NCBI RefSeq assembly: GCF_039543525.1
Contig: NZ_BAABJX010000042.1
Location: forward strand, 1-64,000
Length of the DNA: 64,000 nucleotides
Source: Algivirga pacifica
Lineage (GTDB): Bacteria; Bacteroidota; Bacteroidia; Cytophagales; Flammeovirgaceae
Direction: 5' to 3'
The position numbers and the translations under genes were made by a program. The number at the start of each line of letters is the position of its first letter. Position 1 is the first letter of the stretch. Shown here piece after piece: positions 16,000 through 24,501 of this stretch. Under the pieces are notes generated by a model that was not told the DNA's origin, ran no database searches, and saw nothing but the letters and a program-made list of their open reading frames with translations.

Positions 16000-17175
16000 A
16001 TGAGAAATAAAGTGTTGATCATGGATGATGACCAATTCATGAGAGATTTCCTTTCTGCAATTTTATTGGAGGAACACTATGACCTACGTGTGGTTGATCA
16101 TCTCGACGAAGGAATGAAATTACTTAAAGAATGGAAGCCTAACTTAGTAATCTCAGATCTTTACATGAGTGATCATACTGGATGGGAATTGTTGGACTGG
16201 ATGAATACAGAGCAAGAGATGCATAGTATTCCGGTAGTCATCCTATCTGGTAGTGATAAAAGCCAGGATAGAATCAGTAGTTTGAATAAAGGAGCCTCTG
16301 ATTTTGTAATGAAGCCTTTTCATCCGGAAGAGCTTAAGCTGAGAGTCAGCCGTCTATTGAAGGATGATGATGACCCTTCTACCTGGAGAAATAAAAACTT
16401 GAAAAGACTATCTTCCAAGAAGATTCCTTGGTATAAGAGGGTATTTGATGTACTATTTTCATCAGCTTCTTTATTATTACTTTCTCCAGTACTGTTGGGG
16501 GTGGCGATTGGAATTAAAATAGAGTCTAGAGGAGATGTGTTTTATGTTTCAAAACGAGTAGGGCAAGGATATAGAGTGTTTGACTTCTTTAAGTTTAGAA
16601 GTATGTATGCTGATGCAGATCAGCGTATAGCAGAGATGAAGGATCATAACATGTATGCTAAAGGGGAGGAGCATGAAATAAAACAAGAGGAAAGCAAGAA
16701 GGTGTGTCCTTTGTGTTTACGCTCTGATTTATCGGCTTGTGTATCCTTGGTTTATGCAGACGACGGACATAAGGTTTGTGAATATCATTTGAAAGAGAGC
16801 AGTAAGGAGCAGGCATTTCTCAAGTTCCACAATGATCCAAGAATTACAAAGATGGGACGATTTATTCGTTCTACAAGTCTTGATGAGCTTCCGCAGCTGA
16901 TTAATGTACTGAAAGGGGATATGTCTATTGTAGGCAATCGTCCTCTGCCGTTATACGAAGCAGAAAAACTTACGGAGGATGAAGCAATTGCCCGCTTTAA
17001 GGCCCCGGCAGGTATTACTGGGTTATGGCAGGTGACTAAAAGAGGAAAAAAAGACATGTCCGAAGAGGAAAGAAAGTCTTTGGATAAAGAATATGCCGTA
17101 AAAGGGAATTTCCTGCAAGATGTAAAAATCATATTAAAAACATTTCCGGCGCTTTTCCAAAAGGAAAATGTTTAG
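16000..17175 (+). CDS. Receiver domain fused to undecaprenyl-phosphate sugar phosphotransferase
   Basis: This 391-residue protein joins two domains. Residues 1-122 are a CheY-like receiver with acidic pair D9/D10, phospho-acceptor D53 (ISDLYMSD), S83 and K105 (MKPF). Residues ~143-390 form a monotopic phosphoglycosyltransferase (PglC/WcaJ C-terminal type): a re-entrant hydrophobic helix (VLFSSASLLLLSPVLLGVAI), FFKFRSM at 196-202, the catalytic DE pair D295/E296 in TSLDELPQL, and KGDMSIVGNRP. Between FKFRSM and the DE motif lies an unusually long insert (~205-275) with CPLC at 236-239, C247, C260 and H263, resembling a metal-binding knuckle. The enzyme should transfer a sugar-1-phosphate to the lipid carrier, priming the polysaccharide. 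Direct control by phosphorylation is inferred from the fusion and the Hpt neighbour. Confidence 0.93.
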   Translation: MRNKVLIMDDDQFMRDFLSAILLEEHYDLRVVDHLDEGMKLLKEWKPNLVISDLYMSDHTGWELLDWMNTEQEMHSIPVVILSGSDKSQDRISSLNKGASDFVMKPFHPEELKLRVSRLLKDDDDPSTWRNKNLKRLSSKKIPWYKRVFDVLFSSASLLLLSPVLLGVAIGIKIESRGDVFYVSKRVGQGYRVFDFFKFRSMYADADQRIAEMKDHNMYAKGEEHEIKQEESKKVCPLCLRSDLSACVSLVYADDGHKVCEYHLKESSKEQAFLKFHNDPRITKMGRFIRSTSLDELPQLINVLKGDMSIVGNRPLPLYEAEKLTEDEAIARFKAPAGITGLWQVTKRGKKDMSEEERKSLDKEYAVKGNFLQDVKIILKTFPALFQKENV

Positions 17176-17207
17176 TTGGAAATGAATAACAGTTGAACAC
17201 CGTACTA

Positions 17208-17885
17208 ATGAAACCCATTAACTATTACCTAATACTCCTCTCATTAGTAACGCTATTCACCTTTAATGCACAAGCACAAGACTGGAAAACCTTCGTAGAA
17301 AAAGATACGGAAGTAGATTCATTATTGATGAAGGCAATAGCTAATGAGCCCGGCTTACAAATGCTGGAAGAGGAACGAAAAAAAAGTGAGCACAATGTCC
17401 GGATGATGAAGAAGAGCTGGTTGCAAGGCTTCAACTTTGGTATCCAGATCTATAGTAGGCAAACCAATTTTGGATCATCGGAGTCTGGGTTTCAGCCAGA
17501 CTACTCTCCAGCTGTAGGGGTAAATGTGGGGGTAAGTCCTTATACCTTGATTACGGCAAATAATAAAACCAAGATGGCAGAAGCCGAATACGTGCAGGTA
17601 GAACTTCAAAAGGAAGAGCGTATACGACAATTAAGAAAGGAGATTGAAGTGCTGTGGGTGGATTACAAGAGTTATGTCACTGTCTTAAGAGATAAGACAG
17701 CCTCTTATGAATCAATCAAACAGAACCTGTATTTAACCAGAGAGCGGTACAAGAAGGGAGATGCCAGTGATATAGAATTGGGGCAAGCGGAGGAACTAGA
17801 AGAAAAAGCCCGTCAGGAATTAATGCAATTACAGGCGATTGTTTTGAAGTATCAGGCAGAGTTAAATGTGCTTGTGGGAGAATGA
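17208..17885 (+). CDS. Half-size TolC-like outer membrane efflux family protein
   Basis: The ATG at 17208 gives 225 residues starting with a signal peptide that ends near NAQAQ. The mature part resembles one repeat of an outer membrane efflux protein: long amphipathic helices (LRKEIEVLWVDYKSYVTVLR and the ERYKKGDASDIELGQAEE segment, similar to the TolC 'G-ass-DLL' motif) around a short beta-like part (GFNFGIQIYSRQTNFG). TolC itself is about twice this length because it has two repeats. It precedes the Wzz-like gene, where a Wza-type exporter is usual, so it may form or assist the outer membrane exit for the polysaccharide. Confidence 0.75.
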   Translation: MKPINYYLILLSLVTLFTFNAQAQDWKTFVEKDTEVDSLLMKAIANEPGLQMLEEERKKSEHNVRMMKKSWLQGFNFGIQIYSRQTNFGSSESGFQPDYSPAVGVNVGVSPYTLITANNKTKMAEAEYVQVELQKEERIRQLRKEIEVLWVDYKSYVTVLRDKTASYESIKQNLYLTRERYKKGDASDIELGQAEELEEKARQELMQLQAIVLKYQAELNVLVGE

Positions 17886-17983
17886 GAGGTCTTCATAACA
17901 ATATTTACAATGATTTTTGAGCGATCAAATGTATTGTAAATAACACTTATAATAACTGTTGAATGAGTTAACGATTACACCTT

Positions 17984-19498
17984 ATGTTATACCGCAATAT
18001 ACTGAGGGCGCTGCTTTTGAAGTGGAAGATTATACTTCTCATGCCATTATTATCTGGAGTGGCCGTGTTGGCAGGGTCATTTCTGATGGAAAAGCATTAT
18101 AGCTCTCAAGCCAGAATTTTACTTAACCTAAAGGATAAAAAGTTAAGCTTAATAGATCAAGGGGTACAACAGTACGAAATTGATACCCATTTTGATAACC
18201 TATTCCAATTACTGAAATCCAGAAGTGTAGTGGATAAGGTAAGACAAAGAGTACTTACGGATTGGTTTTTAGCCCAGCACGAGTTTTTGGAATTTTCAGA
18301 GGAGCAGGAGCAGCTGTCAAAAGACCTGGATCATTTCAAAAATTACAACAGTAACCTTTATGAGCAAGGATTACTTTATGATTCGAGAAATGTTTATGAT
18401 GCCACAGTACTCTCTTTATTTGAAGAGAATGGATTGGCATATGAGCATATCATTGAAAATCTTAATGTCTACCGTATGGAGACGAGTAACTACATCGCCA
18501 TTACGCTTACAGCTGAAGATCCAGATAAATCAACGTATTTGCTAGAACTGCTTTTGGATGAATTAGTGATCAATAACCAAGCTATTGCTAAGGCCAAATA
18601 TATTGCGAAGCGAGAGCAGACAGAGGAGTTAGTACAGAAGGCAAAGGTTGACCTGGCGATTAAGGAAAAGAAATTCGAAAATTTTAAGATCAATAATAAT
18701 ATTATCAATCTGGATGAATATACACGTACGATAGTCAATCAGGTAGTGGATATGGAAGTGCGTTTGATTCATTTGAAAGAAGCAATTACCTCTAAACGAA
18801 ATGCTTTATCTAAACTGGAAGATATGCTTGAGCAAGAGAAGCTAGTCGCACCAGTCAATGATCAAGCCTTGAATAATAATTTTAGAATTTTAGCATTAAA
18901 GGATTCTTTAAAACAGGTGGGAGAGCAATTGTTTTTCCTGACTATTCAAGCAGAGAGTAATGAGGCAGAAAAGTATGCATTACAACAACAAGCGGATCAG
19001 CTTCGCAGACAAATATCAGAAGAGTTGCTACAGCAGAAAGGGTTGGATGACGAGAGTTTAGTAGCGATGACGTCAGAGAAGCCAATGGATGGTTTGCAAG
19101 AGCGTTATATCACTTTTCAATTAGATCTTGAGTTAGAAGAATCTATGGTGCCATTAGTCCAGAATGAGTTGAAGAGAATCAAAGGGTATGCGAAGGATTT
19201 TGCTCCATTGGAGTTTAGCATGTACTCTTTAGAGCGGGATGTTAAGGTGGCGCAAGAAAAATATTTACAATTGCTTAGCAAGCTGGAGACGGCCGTTTTA
19301 GCAGAAAAAGAAGCTGGAGTAAAGGATATTATTATCATCGATACACCGCTACCTCCAGACAAACCAGAAGAAGCAAAGAGAATTTTGATGGTCATTGGAG
19401 CATTTGTAGCGACCCTGATCTTACTGGCGGGAACAGTGGTGTCTATTGAAATCTACCGCTTCTATAATGCAGACATACGAGCTTTATTGAGATCCTAA
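17984..19498 (+). CDS. Wzz/GumC-like polysaccharide chain-length determinant or co-polymerase
   Basis: The 504-residue protein has the architecture of polysaccharide co-polymerases: an N-terminal transmembrane helix (~14-34), a large periplasmic region with extended coiled coil (~205-430, rich in E, Q, K and L, including LQQQADQLRRQISEELLQQ), and a C-terminal transmembrane helix (~465-490) preceded by the proline-rich IDTPLPPDKPEEAKR. There is no tyrosine-kinase domain and none in the neighbouring genes. It should sit in the inner membrane and control chain length and export. It follows the TolC-like gene by 98 bases and precedes the next by 6. Confidence 0.88.
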   Translation: MLYRNILRALLLKWKIILLMPLLSGVAVLAGSFLMEKHYSSQARILLNLKDKKLSLIDQGVQQYEIDTHFDNLFQLLKSRSVVDKVRQRVLTDWFLAQHEFLEFSEEQEQLSKDLDHFKNYNSNLYEQGLLYDSRNVYDATVLSLFEENGLAYEHIIENLNVYRMETSNYIAITLTAEDPDKSTYLLELLLDELVINNQAIAKAKYIAKREQTEELVQKAKVDLAIKEKKFENFKINNNIINLDEYTRTIVNQVVDMEVRLIHLKEAITSKRNALSKLEDMLEQEKLVAPVNDQALNNNFRILALKDSLKQVGEQLFFLTIQAESNEAEKYALQQQADQLRRQISEELLQQKGLDDESLVAMTSEKPMDGLQERYITFQLDLELEESMVPLVQNELKRIKGYAKDFAPLEFSMYSLERDVKVAQEKYLQLLSKLETAVLAEKEAGVKDIIIIDTPLPPDKPEEAKRILMVIGAFVATLILLAGTVVSIEIYRFYNADIRALLRS

Positions 19499-19504
19499 CC
19501 CATA

Positions 19505-20617
19505 ATGAATACGATGAACTACCTTTATTACTTATACCTATTAATAGCCCTCATTGTAGTAGCTTCAATAACAAAGAGTACGATAAGTCTTTTAATGGCA
19601 TATTATAGGGAGCGCAAAAAAAGAAAGTCAATAAAGGTAGTAGATACCTCTGCTATGGAGTGGTATATGGTTACCACTTTTATAGGAGATAAGGAAGATA
19701 AGTTGAAAAGACAGCTGGATAATATAAGCAAGTTGGATTTTGCCGGGCGCTTACATGTACACCTGTTTTTACCGGAAGGACATACGTTTAATCACGAAAT
19801 GATTCACAATCGATTAGATTGTTATATAGAGGAAATACCTGGGCCTTATTGTCAGAGGCATATGGATCATAAGTTGATGAGCTATGTTTATCAAGCTTCT
19901 CTTCGTCATTGTAAAGATGTGCTGGCTCATCCAACACATTGGGTTTTCCTTAAAGAAGGAGTCTTTTTGAGAAGGGATTATTTGAAAAGAACAGCCTTTT
20001 ATACAGGGGTACATCATATGATTCAGGGCATTGTCCGAAAACTTTACCATGGAGCTTTATGGAGAAGCTTATTGGAGTTATTTGATGTGTACGAGCAACG
20101 CTTGAGCCACTGTCAAGAGGAAATCGTTTTTGATCAGGCATCGATAAAGTGGCAGGGCGAAATTGTAGATAAGAGACTTTTGGATAATTACTTCTTAACC
20201 ACGGAGAGCTTCTCAAAAGTATTAGTCTACAAAGGGGTGCTGGATGCTATTGCGTATAAAGATGCTAACGCAACTGATAAAAACTTATTAGAGCGAGTGC
20301 TCCGATTGTTAACCGTAAGACCTCCATCGATAGTCAGCATATCAGCGCCTATATTGTTTCTAGGGATTACAATAGCTTCTATCATGGAGTACTTATTGTT
20401 CAATAGCGGAATCTATTTGCTGTCATTAGTAATGTTTGTCGTTTTACTGGGAGGTATGACTTTATTATGGGACATGCCAGCACGTTATGTCCGGCTATTG
20501 AAATTGATTTATCAACTGCCAGTGGCTTTTATGGAATATCTATATGGTATAACGATTCATTTATTAGTCATTAAGCTTCAGCAATACTTGAAGACCAAGC
20601 AAAATGTAACACAATAA
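19505..20617 (+). CDS. Membrane protein with divergent GT2-like region
   Basis: The 370-residue protein has an N-terminal membrane segment (YLYYLYLLIALIVVASI), a soluble region of ~230 residues and two to three C-terminal membrane helices. The start of the soluble region (YMVTTFIGDKEDKLKRQLDNI) and the overall layout resemble membrane GT2 enzymes, but no DxD or QxxRW motif is visible, so it may be inactive or a distant relative. It is tightly packed in the operon (6 bases after the Wzz-like gene, 16 before the polymerase gene), suggesting a polysaccharide-assembly role. The family assignment is tentative. Confidence 0.5.
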   Translation: MNTMNYLYYLYLLIALIVVASITKSTISLLMAYYRERKKRKSIKVVDTSAMEWYMVTTFIGDKEDKLKRQLDNISKLDFAGRLHVHLFLPEGHTFNHEMIHNRLDCYIEEIPGPYCQRHMDHKLMSYVYQASLRHCKDVLAHPTHWVFLKEGVFLRRDYLKRTAFYTGVHHMIQGIVRKLYHGALWRSLLELFDVYEQRLSHCQEEIVFDQASIKWQGEIVDKRLLDNYFLTTESFSKVLVYKGVLDAIAYKDANATDKNLLERVLRLLTVRPPSIVSISAPILFLGITIASIMEYLLFNSGIYLLSLVMFVVLLGGMTLLWDMPARYVRLLKLIYQLPVAFMEYLYGITIHLLVIKLQQYLKTKQNVTQ

Positions 20618-20633
20618 CCTGAATTGATAAAGA

Positions 20634-22073
20634 ATGTCTATTTACAATGTGTCCAAGCCTGATTTTAGTAAATCCCTATGGATTGTAGGAAGTGCTTTGC
20701 TGGCCTTTATGATGGCTGTGTTACCTATAGTTACACATTGGTCCGTTTCCTATCTATTGGTAGCGGGGATATTGGGAGTTCCTATTTCTGTAATCTTAGT
20801 GAAATATGTTCGTACAGGTGTGTATACTTTGATATTAGTGAGTATGACACTGAATATATTTCGTATGCTCTTGCCACAAGTGCCCGTTGGTATAGGTATG
20901 GATTATATCATTTTATTAATGGTTTTAAGCTGTCTGTTTCATGATCTGAATACAAAAAAGTTTACCTTTTTTAAATCTCCTCTAACCTGGGCCATATTTC
21001 TATGGATAGGTTGGCATATGTTGGAGTTGATGAACCCAGATGCAGCATCCCGAACCGCATGGTTCTATGTGATGAGGCCCGCAGTGGGTTATATTATGCT
21101 GTTTTTTGTCACCTACCGCATGTTTAATACACTTAAGTCTATTCGACAGCTCTTAAAATACCTATGGTGGTTATTGTTCCTTTCGGGTACTTGGGGGTTG
21201 ATTCAGTATTTTAACGGATACTTTAAATTTGAAATGGACTTTCTGGAGGCGAATGATATGATTCACCTTGTGTACATACAAGGTCGATGGAGGTGCTTTG
21301 GAACGTTGGGGTCTCCATCTCAGTTTGGGGTAGCTATGGCAGTGGGGTGTGTATTGTCCTTTATGATGTTTTGGGTGAAAGGAAACACTTTTGAAAAAAT
21401 AATGTATGCCATAGGTGGAGTCGTGATGATGCTAAGTTTGGTATACTCAGGAACACGGACCGCTTATGCTGTAATTCCAGTGGGTATAGGGTTGATGGTA
21501 GTACTGGCAAAGAATGCAAAGCTATACTTCTTTGGATTAATCGGAGGAGCTTGCTTTTGGGTATTGATGATCCTTCCGACCAATAACTACCATATCAAAA
21601 GGATTCAGTCAACATTTAACTCAGAGGAGGATGCATCTTACCTGGTGAGAAAACAGAATAGGGAATTGATTACTCCTTATATTTTGAGTCACCCTATGGG
21701 TGGTGGATTAGGATCAACAGGGGTTTGGGGGCAGCGATTCAGCCCCAATACATTTCTGGCTAATTTCCCTCCAGACTCAGGATATATGCGAGTAGCGGTA
21801 GAGATGGGTTGGGTAGGATTGATTGTATATCTGATGCTTTGGGGGCGTATTATATTGAATACGATCATGCAATATTATGGAATAAAACAAAGGGAGTATC
21901 GATGGTTAGGGATGGCTATTTTGACTAGTACCCTACCGCTTTGTGTTGTGGAGTATGCGCAGGATATTATCAGTAAGTTACCATTTAATGTATTATTCTG
22001 GGTTTTAATTGCTCTTGCAATCAACTGTAACAAATTAGGAGCTAAAGAAAGGGAGAAGGATGCTATCACTTAA
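20634..22073 (+). CDS. O-antigen ligase/polymerase (Wzy/WaaL family) membrane protein
   Basis: The 479-residue polytopic protein has around eleven hydrophobic segments and a large periplasmic loop in the C-terminal half (about 320-390) containing ILSHPMGGGLGSTG and FPPDSGYMRVAVEMGWVGL, the typical Wzy_C region. GTLGSPSQFGVAMAVGCVLS and YSGTRTAYAVIPVG are also characteristic. In a cluster with a flippase and a chain-length protein it most likely polymerises repeat units at the periplasmic face. The downstream flippase gene overlaps it by 14 bases, implying translational coupling. Confidence 0.88.
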   Translation: MSIYNVSKPDFSKSLWIVGSALLAFMMAVLPIVTHWSVSYLLVAGILGVPISVILVKYVRTGVYTLILVSMTLNIFRMLLPQVPVGIGMDYIILLMVLSCLFHDLNTKKFTFFKSPLTWAIFLWIGWHMLELMNPDAASRTAWFYVMRPAVGYIMLFFVTYRMFNTLKSIRQLLKYLWWLLFLSGTWGLIQYFNGYFKFEMDFLEANDMIHLVYIQGRWRCFGTLGSPSQFGVAMAVGCVLSFMMFWVKGNTFEKIMYAIGGVVMMLSLVYSGTRTAYAVIPVGIGLMVVLAKNAKLYFFGLIGGACFWVLMILPTNNYHIKRIQSTFNSEEDASYLVRKQNRELITPYILSHPMGGGLGSTGVWGQRFSPNTFLANFPPDSGYMRVAVEMGWVGLIVYLMLWGRIILNTIMQYYGIKQREYRWLGMAILTSTLPLCVVEYAQDIISKLPFNVLFWVLIALAINCNKLGAKEREKDAIT

Positions 22074-23394
22074 AAAAGTTATTTGGGCATTACTGAGTAA
22101 TGTGGTTGACCTAATGATAGGTGTCGGATTACTTATTTTGGTCACCCGCTTTTACTCAACAGAGGATGCGGGACGATGGATTTTGTTTACAACCATCTTT
22201 TTCTTGATTACAAGAATTAGAGAAGGTGTAATACAAACGGCTTTGAATAAGTCGGGAAGTGGAGTGGATGAACAGTGTCGTTATGATGCGATGAAACTCA
22301 GCTTTACGGTCAATACGGTACTGGAGTTTGTCATCAGTATCATCTTTTTATCCATTGGATTGCTAGGGTTGGGAGAATCGATCAATGACTTCCTACTTTT
22401 CTATCCATTGGGAGCCATTCCTTGGGCAGCTTATCGCTGGCAAGTGTACGCACACTTACTACAACACCAAGTGGAAGTTATTTTCCGGGGAAATGTATTG
22501 GTATTTATTTGTTTAGTCATATCGACATTGTTAGTGTATAGGATGGAACTCCCTGTACATTATTTGGTCCTTGTATTATCGGTTTCTGGTAGTGTGGGAG
22601 CAATATATGGTATCGGTGTCATTGGCATAAAGAAACTGTGGAAAAGTAATTATAGAGAAGAGCACATTAAGGTAATCAAGCGTTATGGAGGACATGGAGC
22701 CCTTAGAGGGTTTACAGGGAATATCACCAATAGAATTAATGTCTTTTTGACTGCTGGGTTATTAACGATGACGGATACAGCCATTTATGGTGTAGCCCAA
22801 AAGTATATTCATCTAGTACTTATGCCCAATAGTGCGATTCAAAGTTTGCTATTTCCTAAGTTTTGTGAGGCGGCAAATCAGGGAGAACATAAGCTAGTGA
22901 AGCATATGTTTGAGAATACCGTGTCTTCCTTGATGGGGATGTTTGTGATTGTGGTTGTCGGAGCTTTCTTTATAGCCCCTATTGCAGTTCCGATTGTCAA
23001 TGGACCTGAGTACCAAAGATCTATTCCTTTGATTATGGCGATCCTTTGTATGTCGGCAATTACAGCTCCTTTTGGAAATGCATTTGGGAGTGCTATCAAT
23101 GCCATAGGAAAGCCAGAAGTAAATACCTGGTTGTTAATAGTTGTGAGTTTAGTAAATGTCATCGCAACTTACGTAATGATTAGTTTATTTGGCTTATGGG
23201 GTACAATACTAGGGCCTTTGGTTGCTGAACTCGTAAGCCTTATATGGACTTCTGTAATTATGAATAGAGAATTGAATATTAATTATATACGTTGTTTTCT
23301 GATGATTCCTACTAGTTATCAAAAAGTATGGAATAAAGCTAGCAAGGCTTATGTTAGAAGCCGTCAGGGAAACTCCTCAAATACCAAAAATTAA
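22060..23394 (+). CDS. Polysaccharide flippase (Wzx, MOP superfamily)
   Basis: The 444-residue protein has about 12 transmembrane helices and the general pattern of the polysaccharide biosynthesis/MATE-like exporters, starting LKKVIWALLSNVVDLMIGVG and with a repeated half organisation (ITNRINVFLTAGLLTMTDTA, IYGVAQKY). It should translocate lipid-linked repeat units to the periplasm. Its ATG overlaps the end of the upstream polymerase gene and is preceded by GGGAGAAGG, a clearer ribosome-binding site than most in this window, consistent with coupling. Confidence 0.88.
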   Translation: MLSLKKVIWALLSNVVDLMIGVGLLILVTRFYSTEDAGRWILFTTIFFLITRIREGVIQTALNKSGSGVDEQCRYDAMKLSFTVNTVLEFVISIIFLSIGLLGLGESINDFLLFYPLGAIPWAAYRWQVYAHLLQHQVEVIFRGNVLVFICLVISTLLVYRMELPVHYLVLVLSVSGSVGAIYGIGVIGIKKLWKSNYREEHIKVIKRYGGHGALRGFTGNITNRINVFLTAGLLTMTDTAIYGVAQKYIHLVLMPNSAIQSLLFPKFCEAANQGEHKLVKHMFENTVSSLMGMFVIVVVGAFFIAPIAVPIVNGPEYQRSIPLIMAILCMSAITAPFGNAFGSAINAIGKPEVNTWLLIVVSLVNVIATYVMISLFGLWGTILGPLVAELVSLIWTSVIMNRELNINYIRCFLMIPTSYQKVWNKASKAYVRSRQGNSSNTKN

Positions 23395-23460
23395 TACGCC
23401 CTATAACAAGGTGTAGAATAGATTATCTGTACTGATTTAACTACCTAAAAAACGTTGACG

Positions 23461-24435
23461 ATGAGCTTAAATGTTGTCAGTAAAAACCCTGTAATATCAA
23501 TCGTAATCCCTACCCATAATAGGAGAGACTCGTTATCTGAACTGCTAGACTCCATCTTTATTGAAATGGACCCAGTCGTACCCTTTGAAGTAATTGTTGT
23601 ACTGGATGGCTGCGTTGATGGATCTGTGGAGTATGTAAAATCGCTGTGTAAGCAAAGGCCTGAGTTGAAATATATCAGTAAACATGCTGAAGGTCCCGCG
23701 AAAGCCAGAAATGTAGGAGTAAGTATATCCAGAGGTGATATTATTGCTTTTACGGATGACGATTGTATTGTCACTAAAGATTGGATCTCCAATATTATGA
23801 AATCGTTTGAGGATGATTCTTTAGTGGGCTTACAAGGGAAAACATCTACTTACAAGCATCTGTGTTCTCCATTGACCCATCAGATAGATAATCAACATGG
23901 GAGTGTTGATTTCCCTACATGCAATGTTGCAATCAGAAGAGATGCATTTTTAAATATTGGAGGGTTTGATGAGAGTTTCCCATATGCACATAATGAAGAT
24001 GCAGATCTTGGTTGGAGACTTGAGAAGCTTGGGACGGTGAAGTTTATTCCTTCCATGGAGATCATCCATCCTCCTCGAAAGGAAAAGCTAAGTAAGTTGA
24101 TACGAAGAATGAAAATTCTGGAATCAGAGTTTTTACTTTATCATAAGAATAAACAGGATTATAAAAGGAAGCGTGCCGTTAATCCTTGGGTCAATATCTA
24201 TGGAAAGATGTTTTGTAAGCACTTGCCTTTGATCTTCAAGTCACGATTCCGGTTTATCCTACAACCCTCGATATTTTTACAGGGAATATTTATCAATATT
24301 TCGTGGTGGGTGTCTTTACTGTATTTGATTCCAACATTTATGGAGGCAGAAAAAACGTATCGAGACAAATACCAAAAGAAAACAACACAAGGCGTCAGTA
24401 TTCAAAAGCCAGTATTGCCCAAAGAAGTCTCCTGA
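23461..24435 (+). CDS. GT2 family glycosyltransferase
   Basis: An ATG at 23461 is preferred to the TTG two codons earlier; it gives 324 residues. The GT-A fold is clear: VISIVIPTHNR at the N-terminus, the nucleotide-sugar metal site in IIAFTDDDCIVTKDW, and a later acceptor-side segment GGFDESFPYAHNEDADLGWRL containing the catalytic ED motif. A hydrophobic C-terminal stretch (about 275-310) suggests membrane association. It should add one sugar to the lipid-linked repeat unit on the cytoplasmic side. Donor and linkage are not evident. Confidence 0.9.
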   Translation: MSLNVVSKNPVISIVIPTHNRRDSLSELLDSIFIEMDPVVPFEVIVVLDGCVDGSVEYVKSLCKQRPELKYISKHAEGPAKARNVGVSISRGDIIAFTDDDCIVTKDWISNIMKSFEDDSLVGLQGKTSTYKHLCSPLTHQIDNQHGSVDFPTCNVAIRRDAFLNIGGFDESFPYAHNEDADLGWRLEKLGTVKFIPSMEIIHPPRKEKLSKLIRRMKILESEFLLYHKNKQDYKRKRAVNPWVNIYGKMFCKHLPLIFKSRFRFILQPSIFLQGIFINISWWVSLLYLIPTFMEAEKTYRDKYQKKTTQGVSIQKPVLPKEVS

Positions 24436-24501
24436 CCCCTGTAACTGACCTTGCGATTAACAATTTGTATACTGTAGTTTTTAACCCTTACTAACTCAAC
24501 T

